Assembly (NCBI GenBank): GCA_903827245.1
Contig: CAIKHO010000048.1
Span: 62,001 to 126,000 of the forward strand
Reading direction: 5' to 3'
From: an uncultured Opitutia bacterium
Lineage (GTDB): Bacteria; Verrucomicrobiota; Verrucomicrobiia; Opitutales; Opitutaceae
Length of the DNA stretch: 64,000 nucleotides
Part shown: positions 44,669 through 52,500 of the stretch, piece after piece
How positions within the stretch are numbered: position 1 is the first letter of the stretch
Layout of the letters: each line of letters starts with the position of its first letter
Program-made: the position numbers and the translations under genes
Notes under the pieces: generated by a model
Told to the model about the DNA's origin: nothing
The model's input: the letters and a program-made list of their open reading frames with translations, nothing else
Databases searched by the model: none

Positions 44669-45528
44669 GATGGATCCAAGACTTTGATGGCCGGCGGCGT
44701 GTCCGGCGCGAGGCTCAAAGGCAAATCCCGCGACAAATGCAGCAGGGTGAGCAACGCCAGGCCGATGAATCCGTCGCCATCGCTCACCGTGGAGCGGAGC
44801 TCACCGACCGGTCGCACGCCTTGAAACAGTTTGGCCAGTCTCGCCGGTGGCGCGCCCGGACTGGACACGCGCAGCAGCCGGCGCCGGACCTGACCCATGG
44901 ATTTGAGACGGGCCATGACTTCCTGGCCGAGATAACATCCCTTGGTATAGGAGATCGCCTCATTCTCCAGGCCTCCCTCGTTGGGCAATTCACCGGCACC
45001 GATGTCCGCAGGAATGGCCGGAACGGCCGCTCGAATGCGAAAGCGCTCCATGTCGTTGTCGCTGAAGGTGCGCACCCCGGGAAAATCCCGTGGCCCGCGC
45101 GTGAGCCATTCCATATGCCCGTTGAGCCCGCGGCGCCCGGGAAAAAGTAGTCCATCCCCCGCCGACCGCGCCTGTTCGATCAGGGTATCTCCCACAATCG
45201 TCGCGCCATGCCAGCCGGCCGACTCGTCCTCCAGCGCGACCTCATCAGCGATGATGTGACTTTCCAAACGCTCCCGGATCACGGCCGTGGTGCTGAAATA
45301 ACTTCCGACCCAAAACTCCTCCTCACTGCGTCCTCGCACCACAAAACTGTCCGCCAGCACACGTCCTTTTTGATTAAGCCAAAGACCATAGACCGCCGGG
45401 CTCGTTTTAAGCCGGTTGAGATCGTTCGTGTGCTGGCCCTGCAGGAAAACAAGCGCGTCAGGGCCGCTCACCCGCAGCCATGTTGCCGGACGCCAAAAAT
45501 ACACCGAGGGTGAATTGCCAATTGTCAT
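44665..45528 (-). CDS. ygfZ: Folate-binding YgfZ/GcvT-like protein
   Basis: A 287-residue protein of the aminomethyltransferase-related YgfZ family, which supports repair or assembly of certain iron-sulfur enzymes using tetrahydrofolate. The signature ISYTKGCYLGQEVMARLKSM contains the conserved Cys. The N-terminal LRVSGPDALVFLQGQHTNDL is typical. It precedes galK with a 4-bp overlap, an unrelated pairing. The AT-rich region upstream separates it from divergent DAHP synthase. Confidence 0.9.
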   Translation of the reverse strand: MTIGNSPSVYFWRPATWLRVSGPDALVFLQGQHTNDLNRLKTSPAVYGLWLNQKGRVLADSFVVRGRSEEEFWVGSYFSTTAVIRERLESHIIADEVALEDESAGWHGATIVGDTLIEQARSAGDGLLFPGRRGLNGHMEWLTRGPRDFPGVRTFSDNDMERFRIRAAVPAIPADIGAGELPNEGGLENEAISYTKGCYLGQEVMARLKSMGQVRRRLLRVSSPGAPPARLAKLFQGVRPVGELRSTVSDGDGFIGLALLTLLHLSRDLPLSLAPDTPPAIKVLDPS

Positions 45529-45554
45529 GGAATTACAATATTCATTTGTTTGTC

Positions 45555-45570
45555 ATTCAATAACTTGAAT
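45555..45570. promoter_or_regulatory. AT-rich palindrome ATTCAA-TAAC-TTGAAT
   Basis: Perfect 6-bp arms with a 4-nt centre in the AT-rich part of the ygfZ / DAHP synthase divergent region. A regulator site or part of a promoter is possible. Confidence 0.35.
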
Positions 45571-45651
45571 AAATTTGTGGGAGATTTTGATAACTTTTGA
45601 TTGACGATGCTGCAAGATCACGTATCTCTGAACTCATCAAATTTCTCACTT

Positions 45652-45730
45652 CTCCCGCCTAGCGGGAGTTTTGGGGTAACTAAGAAAGCAATGGCGGGCC
45701 GCTTAGGGGTAGGCGGCCCGCCTTATTTTT
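45652..45730 (+). promoter_or_regulatory. Possible attenuator in the DAHP synthase leader
   Basis: Hairpin CTCCCGC/GCGGGAG (45652-45668) is followed by TTTTGGGGTAAC. A 10-bp GC stem GGCGGGCCGC/GCGGCCCGCC (45693-45722) with loop TTAGGGGTAG comes next, then TTATTTTT. This is a terminator shape 75 bp upstream of the DAHP synthase start in the same direction, so it suits transcription attenuation. A 54-codon frame (ATG 45607 to TGA 45770) spans it but shows no run of aromatic codons. The loop and upstream AAGAAA match the element at 37762-37877. Confidence 0.55.
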
Positions 45731-45804
45731 GCCCAAAAACAGAGCCCGGAACGGATAAGGTCGAGGCTTGATTGCAGCCCCCACGGTGCGCAGTTTGGCC
45801 GACT

Positions 45805-46860
45805 GTGCAAAAAACTTCCGACATTAACGTCGTTGAAACCCGCCTCCTGCCCTCGCCCGCCGCTCTGCTGGCGGAACTGCCCAAGACCGAGGCCGAGGCG
45901 GAGTTCGTGAGCCGGGCCCGGGAGGAAATCCACCGGATCATCTTCACCAACGACAAGCGCTTCCTGCTGATCGTCGGTCCCTGCTCCATTCATGATATCG
46001 AGGCTGGCCGCGACTACGCGCGTCGCCTGGCCGCCCTTGCCCGCGAGGTTTCCGGCCGCGTGATGATCGTGATGCGGGTCTACTTTGAAAAGCCCCGCAC
46101 CACCGTCGGCTGGAAGGGCTTGATCATGGATCCGCATCTTGACGGCTCGCATGACATCGCCGCCGGCCTGCGCCTCGCCCGGACTTTTCTGCGCGATGTG
46201 CTCGATCTGGGCCTGCCCACCGCGACCGAGCTCCTTGATCCCATCACTCCGCAGTACATTGCCGATCTGATCTGTTGGTCCGCCATCGGCGCCCGCACCG
46301 CCGAGTCCCAGACCCACCGCCAGATGGCGTCCGGCCTTTCCATGCCGCTCGGCTTCAAAAACGGCACCGACGGCTCGATCACCACCGCAATCAACGCCAT
46401 CAAGTCCGCCGCGCAGCCGCACACCTTCCTCGGCATCGATCTCGACGGCCACGCTTCCGCCATCGTCACCCGCGGCAATCCCAACTGCCACGTCGTCCTG
46501 CGCGGCGGTGCCGGCGGCCCGAACTATTCTCCTGCGCACATCGCCCAGACCGAGCAATTGCTGGCCAAGGCCGGCCTCCTCAAATCCATCCTGGTCGACT
46601 GCTCGCACGATAACTCCGCCAAGCAGCCGGAGCGCCAGCCCGAGGTCATGCGCGAATTGCTCGCCCAGATTTCCACCGGCAACACCTCCATCATGGGCGC
46701 CATGATCGAGAGCAATCTCGTCGCCGGCAGCCAGCCGTTCCCGCAACCGAGGGAAAAACTGCGCTACGGCGTCTCCATCACCGACGCCTGCATCGACTGG
46801 CCAACGACGGAAAAACTCGTCCGCGAAATCCATGCGGCCCTGGCCCCGAGATTCGGTTGA
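45805..46860 (+). CDS. aroF: 3-deoxy-7-phosphoheptulonate synthase (DAHP synthase, type I)
   Basis: 351 residues from GTG 45805, the length of E. coli AroG/AroF/AroH. It condenses phosphoenolpyruvate and erythrose 4-phosphate, the first shikimate step. Diagnostic parts are LLIVGPCSIHDIEAGRDYAR, MRVYFEKPRTTVGWKGLI, ATELLDPITPQYIADLICW, FKNGTDGSI and LVDCSHDNSAKQPERQ. The N-terminal extension that usually carries feedback regulation is present. Which isozyme it is cannot be told. An attenuator-like hairpin precedes the gene. Confidence 0.93.
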   Translation: MQKTSDINVVETRLLPSPAALLAELPKTEAEAEFVSRAREEIHRIIFTNDKRFLLIVGPCSIHDIEAGRDYARRLAALAREVSGRVMIVMRVYFEKPRTTVGWKGLIMDPHLDGSHDIAAGLRLARTFLRDVLDLGLPTATELLDPITPQYIADLICWSAIGARTAESQTHRQMASGLSMPLGFKNGTDGSITTAINAIKSAAQPHTFLGIDLDGHASAIVTRGNPNCHVVLRGGAGGPNYSPAHIAQTEQLLAKAGLLKSILVDCSHDNSAKQPERQPEVMRELLAQISTGNTSIMGAMIESNLVAGSQPFPQPREKLRYGVSITDACIDWPTTEKLVREIHAALAPRFG

Positions 46861-46998
46861 GCAATCGCCGGCCGGCCATCCCAAGCCTCCAGCCGGATTA
46901 GCTCTTGCTCTACCGCGGCTCGCTTCTGCTAAAACTTTACCCTCCGGACATTTCTTCCGTGTGTTCCCCGTGTCCCGTCGACTAGAAACCTTCCTCCT

Positions 46999-47985
46999 AT
47001 GAAATCCCCCATCCGCGTCGCCGTCACCGGTGCAGCCGGCCAGATCGGTTACTCCCTCCTCTTCCGCATCGCCTCCGGCGCGATGTTCGGTCCCGACCAG
47101 CCCGTGATCCTGCAGCTCATCGAGGCGCCCATCGAAAAGGCCATGAAGGCCCTCGAGGGCGTGTCCATGGAACTCGATGACTGCGCGTTTCCCCTGCTCA
47201 AGGGCATGGTCCTGACCGACGACGCCAACGTGGGCTTCAAGGACGCCAACTGGTGCCTGCTCATTGGCGCCAAGCCCCGCGGCCCCGGCATGGAACGCGC
47301 CGATCTGCTCAAGGACAACGGCCGGATCTTCACCACCCAGGGCAAGATCATCGACGCTGTCGCCGCCGATAACGCCCGCGTCGCCGTGGTCGGCAATCCC
47401 GCAAACACCAACTGCATGATCGCCGCCAGCCACGCAAAGCGCCTGCCGGCCGAGCGCTTCACCGCCATGGTGCGCCTCGACCAGAACCGCGCCCAGACCC
47501 AGCTGGCCAAGAAGGCCGGCGTCGATCTCACCACGGTCCAGAACATCTTCATCTACGGCAATCACAGCCCGACCATGTTCCCCGCCTTCGCTCACGCCAC
47601 CATCGGCGGCCAGCCGGCGCCCTCGGTCATCACCGACACCGCCTGGCTGCAGGGGCCGTTCTGCGAGATCGTCGGCAAACGCGGCGCCGCCATCATTGCC
47701 GCCCGCGGCGCCTCGTCCGCCGCCTCGGCCGCCAACGCCCTCGTCGACCACGTGCGCAGCCTCGTCACCCCCGGCGCCATCCATTCGGTCGCCGTGAAAT
47801 CAAGCGGCCATTACGGCTTCGATGCCAACGTCTGGGCCGGCATGCCCGTCCGCACCACCACGGCCGGCAGCTACGACGTGATCACCGGCTACGCGATGGA
47901 CGATTTCGCCAAATCCAAGATCGCCGCGACCAACAAGGAACTGGTCGACGAACGCGCCCTCGTCACGGAGCTCCTCGGCACTTAA
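46999..47985 (+). CDS. mdh: Malate dehydrogenase
   Basis: A 328-residue NAD-dependent malate dehydrogenase of the cytosolic-type (group 2) family. The dinucleotide fold starts [18 protein letters not shown], followed by [38 protein letters not shown], the catalytic pair region [12 protein letters not shown] and [11 protein letters not shown] with the active His. Length and N-terminus agree. The sequence just before the ATG is CCTTCCTCCT, the opposite of a Shine-Dalgarno sequence. Confidence 0.96.
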   Translation: MKSPIRVAVTGAAGQIGYSLLFRIASGAMFGPDQPVILQLIEAPIEKAMKALEGVSMELDDCAFPLLKGMVLTDDANVGFKDANWCLLIGAKPRGPGMERADLLKDNGRIFTTQGKIIDAVAADNARVAVVGNPANTNCMIAASHAKRLPAERFTAMVRLDQNRAQTQLAKKAGVDLTTVQNIFIYGNHSPTMFPAFAHATIGGQPAPSVITDTAWLQGPFCEIVGKRGAAIIAARGASSAASAANALVDHVRSLVTPGAIHSVAVKSSGHYGFDANVWAGMPVRTTTAGSYDVITGYAMDDFAKSKIAATNKELVDERALVTELLGT

Positions 47986-47990
47986 GGCCA

Positions 47991-48121
47991 AAGGTGGCCG
48001 CCGACCTCCGGGCGGCGGCTGGACTCTGTCGGCGGAAGCGGCGAGCGAAGTCAGGATTCGTCGCGTAGGAATTGAACCGTCCCTTTCAAACCACCGCCGA
48101 CCTCCAGGCGGCGGCCACCTT
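47991..48121. repeat. Dispersed inverted repeat (GGTGGCCGCC family), copy 2
   Basis: Begins AAGGTGGCCGCCGACCTCCG and ends CCAGGCGGCGGCCACCTT, between mdh and the next minus-strand gene. The interior differs from the other copies and includes a second, inverted GACCTCC block. Confidence 0.75.
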
Positions 48122-48142
48122 GGCGAATCAGGGTCGTCGACC

Positions 48143-48838
48143 CTATCCGATCAGCCCGGACAGTTCGCGACTGACGCTGAACGCGCTGCGGACCGCGGCG
48201 AAGGTTTCCATCAATTCGCGCGGCGCCCCCGTTCGCGGCAGCACCATGTCCAGCGTCCCTCCGGTGCAGCGCACCTGTGCGTCGACGCCTTCCACGCTGA
48301 TCACGCATTCATGGCAGTCGGAGGGATACGAGACCGAAATTCCGCCTTCGCCCTCGAGGTTTTCAATGGTGTCCACTACCGCCTCCACTCTCACCCCTTT
48401 CTTCAGGCCGAAAGAAATTTCGCCAAACATCCGGGCGAAAACCCGGGAAAACTCCTCCGTTCGCGCGAGCTCCGCACTGCGCAGATCACGCAGGATGGTC
48501 GTGACCACGTACCGTCCCGGGTCCGCCTCCTCCAGCGCATAGCTGATTTCCACCGAAAAATCCTTCGCGGCGAGCACCGCGCCAGGACTGGCAAGGCTGA
48601 GCGACATATCCTTGCGCTTGTAATCGAGCTGCGTGCGCACCTGCTGAAACAGTGCCTCGGCCCGTGTCGCAAGTTCGCTCGCACAGATTTTTCCCAGAAA
48701 GGCGTTGGTCGTGGCGTTCGCTGCGTCGGGCAGGGTGTGGTGCCCTTTTTTAAAACCACCCAGCGCCTTCACCATTCCGCCCGAGCGCCCGATGAAGCTG
48801 ATGCCCGCGATGATGCTGGAGGGAAGTTCACCCGTCAT
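48143..48838 (-). CDS. Hypothetical protein
   Basis: About 231 residues from MTGELPSSIIAGISFIGRSG. The frame is open to 48961, but the extra N-terminus would run through a palindromic repeat and looks unlike a folded protein. It has no signal peptide or membrane segment. It is rich in charged helices (ASELATRAEALFQQVRTQLD, VVTTILRDLRSAELARTEEF) and ends with a beta-rich section including YPSDCHECVISVEGVDAQVR. I do not recognise the family. It is divergent from the Nudix gene, with a palindrome between them. Confidence 0.6.
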   Translation of the reverse strand: MTGELPSSIIAGISFIGRSGGMVKALGGFKKGHHTLPDAANATTNAFLGKICASELATRAEALFQQVRTQLDYKRKDMSLSLASPGAVLAAKDFSVEISYALEEADPGRYVVTTILRDLRSAELARTEEFSRVFARMFGEISFGLKKGVRVEAVVDTIENLEGEGGISVSYPSDCHECVISVEGVDAQVRCTGGTLDMVLPRTGAPRELMETFAAVRSAFSVSRELSGLIG

Positions 48839-48921
48839 GCAGGTCGAGCGAAGCCGGAACTCCGCGCGCCGCCAGCCTGAAAGCAGGGTGCGCTTTCCCA
48901 GTGGGATGCGTTGGCCACTTC

Positions 48922-48993
48922 CGTAGCAGCCGAGGTAACGAGGCTGGGTTTGCGGACTCACCTCAAATCAGCCTCGTTACCTCGGCTGCTACG
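48922..48993. repeat. Perfect 25-bp inverted repeat
   Basis: Arms 48922-48946 (begins CGTAGCAGCCGAGGTAACGA) and 48969-48993 are exact reverse complements with a 22-nt loop. It lies between the divergent 48143 gene and the Nudix gene, and it overlaps the open reading frames extending upstream of both, which argues for the shorter starts. Confidence 0.8.
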
Positions 48994-49051
48994 TTCGACC
49001 GTGCGCCTCCCCGGCTTGCGCGTTTTCGTTTCCGTGTGCTCTGTGTGTTCC

Positions 49052-49450
49052 GTGGGTCATCCTTCCGCCATTCCCATTCCTGTTGTCTGCGCCGTGATCG
49101 AGCGCGACGGCCACGTGCTCGCCGCGCAGCGCCCGGCGCACAAACACCTCGCTCTTAAATGGGAGTTCCCCGGCGGCAAGGTTGAGCCGGACGAAACACC
49201 CGAGGCCGCCATCATCCGCGAGATCAAGGAGGAACTCGGTTGCAACGTCATCGTCACCCGCGCCCTGCCTCGTTTCACTCACGCCTACGCCGTCCTCATC
49301 GAGATGATTCCCTTCGTCTGCCACCTGGCCCCGGGAAGCCCGGAGCCCCGGCCACTCGAGCATATCGCCCTGCAGTGGGTTACGCCGGCCGAGTTGCCCG
49401 CTCTCGACTTGGCCGCCGCCGACCTGCCTGTGTTGAATAGCTATCGATAA
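49052..49450 (+). CDS. Nudix hydrolase (MutT-like)
   Basis: About 132 residues from GTG 49052, which places PIPVVCAVIERDGHVLAAQR at the N-terminus as in MutT. The Nudix box matches Gx5Ex7REUxEExGU exactly (GKVEPDETPEAAII then REIKEELGC). WEFPGGK precedes it and LEHIALQWVTPAELPALDLA follows. Likely substrates are oxidised dGTP or another nucleotide; short MutT-like proteins of this form are usually 8-oxo-dGTP diphosphatases. The frame is open to 48911, but that extension runs through a palindrome. Confidence 0.85.
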   Translation: MGHPSAIPIPVVCAVIERDGHVLAAQRPAHKHLALKWEFPGGKVEPDETPEAAIIREIKEELGCNVIVTRALPRFTHAYAVLIEMIPFVCHLAPGSPEPRPLEHIALQWVTPAELPALDLAAADLPVLNSYR

Positions 49451-49574
49451 TGCTCTCGGCGACTTGTCACCTAATAGGTGACAAGTCGCTGGATCGATTC
49501 GCGGATCCGTTGTGCACCAACCGTCGGCGGCGGATGGAGCGTCCGCTCGACATCGAGGGGAACGAGCGGTTTGA

Positions 49575-52328
49575 ATGTTTGCCATGCCCTCCGTCCCGCT
49601 TGATTTCACCTCTGCCGGCCGTTTGCCGGCGCCGGACGACAACGTTGCCATCGCCATTCGCCGGCTCGAAGCCGGAATGGCGTTGCTGATTGACGGTGTC
49701 GTACGGACGCTCGCGTATACCGTGCTGGAGGGGCATCGCTTTGCGGTACGACCCATCGCGACCGGTGAGGCCCTGCTCTCGTGGGGGCTGCCGTTCGGCG
49801 TGGCCACGACCGATATCGCCGCCGGCGACTATGTATGCAACCAGTCGACCCTCGAGACCCTCGCCATCCGCCGTACCGGCGCGAGCCTGCCTGCCCAACC
49901 GAATTTTGCCGACCGCCTCGTGCCCTTCCAGCTGGATGAAGCTGCGTTCCGACCCGCGTCCGCGACCGAGCGCGTGGCCGCACCGCGGACTTTTTCCGGC
50001 TACCGCCGGCCCGGCCGGCGCGGCATCGGCACGCGCAACTTCATTGTCATTCTCGGCACGACGTCGCGCACCGCGAGCTACGCCCGCCAGCTCGCCGCCC
50101 GGCTGCAGCCTCTCGCCCGCGTCCATCCTGGCATCGACGGCATCGTGGCCATCGCCCACACCGAGGGTGACGGCCCGGGGCAGCCCAACAACGCCGCCGA
50201 GATCCTGCGCTCGCTCGCCGGTTTTATCGTCCATCCCAACGTCGGAGCCGTTCTGGCGGTCGATTACGGCGTCGAGCCGGTGAACAACGCCCGGCTCCAC
50301 GATTTCATGCGCACGCGCGGCGATCCGCTCGATGACGTGCCGCACCAGTTTCTCACCTTGCACGGCGGACTCGCGGCCGGGCTCGCCGAGGGTGAACGCA
50401 TCGTGCGCGGCTGGCTGCCGTCCGTGAATGCGCTGCGCCGCACGGACGAGCCCGTCAGCGGCCTCCGCATCGCGCTGCAATGCGGCGGGTCCGACGCGTT
50501 CTCGGGGATTTCCGGCAATCCCCTCGTCGGCGCCGCCGTCCACGAGGTCGTGCGTCACGGCGGGTCCGCCAATCTCTGCGAAACCGACGAACTGGTCGGC
50601 GCCGAGGCTTACGTGCTGTCCCGGGTGAAGGATCTTCCGACCGCGCGCGCGGTGCTCGCCAAGATCGAGGGCTTCAAACAGCGCCTGGGCTGGCACGGCG
50701 TCACGCCCGAGAGCAACCCCTCCGGCGGGAACAAGCTGCGCGGCCTGTACAACATCGTGCTCAAGTCCCTCGGCGCCGCGCACAAAAAGGATCCGCGCAC
50801 CCGCATCGATCGCGTAATCGAGTACGCCGAGCCGATGACCGAGCCCGGCTTCTATTTCATGAACAGCCCGGGCAACGATCTCGAGGGTATCGCCGGCCAG
50901 ATCGGTGCCGGCTGCAATCTCCTGCTCTTCGTCACCGGCAATGGCTCGATCACGAACTTTCCATTCGTCCCGACCCTCAAGGTCACCACCACCACGCGGC
51001 GGCACGAACTGCTCATCCACGAGATGGACATCAACGCCGGCCGCTACCTCGACGGCGAGGCAATGGAATCGCTTATCGCCGAGACCTTCGACCTGTTGCT
51101 CGCCACGGCCTCCGGCAAGAGAACCAAGGGCGAACACGCCGGCCACTCCCAGGTCTCGCTCTGGCGCAACTGGCGGCAGACTGATACCTCGCAGCTGGAA
51201 GGCCTGCGCGCCCGGGTCGCGCCGGATGGTCTGCCGCTCGAGGTAGGGCGAGTCTCCGACCCGCCCTCTCCGCCTTCTAAGGGCGGGACACAGACCCGCC
51301 CTGCTTCAACCCCGGTCAACCTGCAGCGCACCGAATATGGCTGGGCCACGGAACGCATCGGCCTCGTGCTCCCCACCAGCCTTTGCGCCGCCCAGATCGC
51401 ACGGCTCGCCGCCGAGCGGCTGAACCAGAAGGGACTCGGCCGCGCGCAGGGGATCTCGCGCTTTGTCGGGCTCACCCACACCGAGGGCTGCGGTTTTGGC
51501 GGCGAGTCCATGCACAAGCTGCTTCACCGGACCTACCGCGGCTACGTCACGCATCCCAACGTCGTCGCCGCCCTCCTGCTCGAGCACGGCTGCGAAAAGG
51601 TGCCCAACGACATGATGCGCCACCAGCTGGAGCTCGCCGGCGTGTCGCTCGATCGCTTCGGCTGGGCCAGCGTGCAGCTCGATGGCGGCATCGAAAAGGC
51701 GCTGGGCCGGGTCGAGGCTTGGTTTGCTGAAAAATTCGCCGCCTTGCCGCCGCCCTTTACCGCGGCCACCGATCTTGGGGCGCTTTCACTCGGTCTCCTC
51801 ACGGCTGCGCCCGTCAGCCTCCCGACCGCCGCTGCCCTCGCCGCGGTGGTCCGTGAAACCGTCGCCGCCGGCGGTTCCATTCTGCTGCCGGAAAGCGATC
51901 CGCTGCTGGCGAACAGCTCCTTCCGGTCCGCCGTGCTCGGCACCACGCCGCCCCATGCCACGCTCGCCTACGGCCAGCCGCTGGTCCGGCCCGGCCTGCA
52001 TGTCGTCGCAACCGAGTCCGACCACTGGGTGGAAAACCTGACCGGCCTCGGTGGCTGCGGGGCACACCTTTTTCTCACCGTCGTCAGCGAAAATTCACGT
52101 CAGGGTCATCCGATGCTCCCGGTCATCCAGGTCGCCGAGGCCGGCCAGCGCGGGACGCTGCCGGCGGACGACATCGATGCGTTTCTTTCCGGGGATGCCT
52201 CCGCGGACGCGAATGTGTTGAAGCAACTCATCGTGGCCGTGGCCCAGAACGAGCTCACCCCCGCCGTCACGGCGCAGGGTTTCACCGATTTCCAGCTGAC
52301 GCGCGGCCTGCTCGGCGTTTCGACGTGA
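49575..52328 (+). CDS. Double-length altronate dehydratase-like (UxaA family) protein
   Basis: 917 residues, against about 495 for E. coli UxaA, which dehydrates altronate. Residues 1-540 align along a whole UxaA: SAF domain (1-110), GIGTRNFIVILGTTSRTASY, QCGGSDAFSGISGNPLVGAA, NPSGGNKLRGLYN and MNSPGNDLEGIAGQIGAGCN. The central motif HTYGC is HTEGD here (195-199), and the next Cys motif (GLGCENN) is DYGVEPV. Residues 585-917 repeat the central and C-terminal domains and do have the cysteines (HTEGCGFGGES at 635, LLEHGCEKVPND, GLGGCGAH). A linker of about 23 residues at 556 is encoded by a palindromic repeat. Related galactarate or other sugar-acid dehydratases are possible. Confidence 0.82.
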   Translation: MFAMPSVPLDFTSAGRLPAPDDNVAIAIRRLEAGMALLIDGVVRTLAYTVLEGHRFAVRPIATGEALLSWGLPFGVATTDIAAGDYVCNQSTLETLAIRRTGASLPAQPNFADRLVPFQLDEAAFRPASATERVAAPRTFSGYRRPGRRGIGTRNFIVILGTTSRTASYARQLAARLQPLARVHPGIDGIVAIAHTEGDGPGQPNNAAEILRSLAGFIVHPNVGAVLAVDYGVEPVNNARLHDFMRTRGDPLDDVPHQFLTLHGGLAAGLAEGERIVRGWLPSVNALRRTDEPVSGLRIALQCGGSDAFSGISGNPLVGAAVHEVVRHGGSANLCETDELVGAEAYVLSRVKDLPTARAVLAKIEGFKQRLGWHGVTPESNPSGGNKLRGLYNIVLKSLGAAHKKDPRTRIDRVIEYAEPMTEPGFYFMNSPGNDLEGIAGQIGAGCNLLLFVTGNGSITNFPFVPTLKVTTTTRRHELLIHEMDINAGRYLDGEAMESLIAETFDLLLATASGKRTKGEHAGHSQVSLWRNWRQTDTSQLEGLRARVAPDGLPLEVGRVSDPPSPPSKGGTQTRPASTPVNLQRTEYGWATERIGLVLPTSLCAAQIARLAAERLNQKGLGRAQGISRFVGLTHTEGCGFGGESMHKLLHRTYRGYVTHPNVVAALLLEHGCEKVPNDMMRHQLELAGVSLDRFGWASVQLDGGIEKALGRVEAWFAEKFAALPPPFTAATDLGALSLGLLTAAPVSLPTAAALAAVVRETVAAGGSILLPESDPLLANSSFRSAVLGTTPPHATLAYGQPLVRPGLHVVATESDHWVENLTGLGGCGAHLFLTVVSENSRQGHPMLPVIQVAEAGQRGTLPADDIDAFLSGDASADANVLKQLIVAVAQNELTPAVTAQGFTDFQLTRGLLGVST
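51240..51304. repeat. Palindromic repeat in frame inside the UxaA-like gene
   Basis: The segment contains AGGGCGAGTCTCCGACCCGC and AGGGCGGGACACAGACCCGC arms and starts GTAGGGCG, like the intergenic palindrome at 63228. It keeps the frame open and encodes a Pro/Ser/Gly-rich stretch (EVGRVSDPPSPPSKGGTQTR) that falls exactly between the two UxaA-like halves. Confidence 0.65.
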
Positions 52329-52333
52329 ACGAC

Positions 52334-52456
52334 AAGGTGGCCGCCGACCTCCGGGCGGCGGAATAACCTCCGTCCACGAAAAACGTCTGCTCAAATCCAA
52401 ACCGCCGCCCGGCCTGTCCTCCGAAGTCTTGGCGATGGATGAAGGTCGGCGGCCAC
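52334..52456. repeat. Dispersed inverted repeat (GGTGGCCGCC family), copy 3
   Basis: Left arm AAGGTGGCCGCCGACCTCCG and onward, a 40-nt core at 52362-52401 (begins AATAACCTCCGTCC), then a right arm ending GAAGGTCGGCGGCCAC. The core is the reverse complement of the core in the copy at 56358, while the arms are in the same order. Confidence 0.85.
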
Positions 52457-52500
52457 GATGATCCAGCTTCAGCTTAACGCGAATATAGCGCTCGTGCCCG

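Noticed and set aside
45607-45770. 54-codon frame across the DAHP synthase leader as an attenuation leader peptide
   Set aside because: No cluster of Phe, Tyr or Trp codons at the expected place, and it runs through the terminator stem; kept only as a note.
45703-47784. 693-codon minus-strand open frame
   Set aside because: Antisense shadow of DAHP synthase and malate dehydrogenase; Gly/Ala/Asp-rich composition with no recognisable domain.
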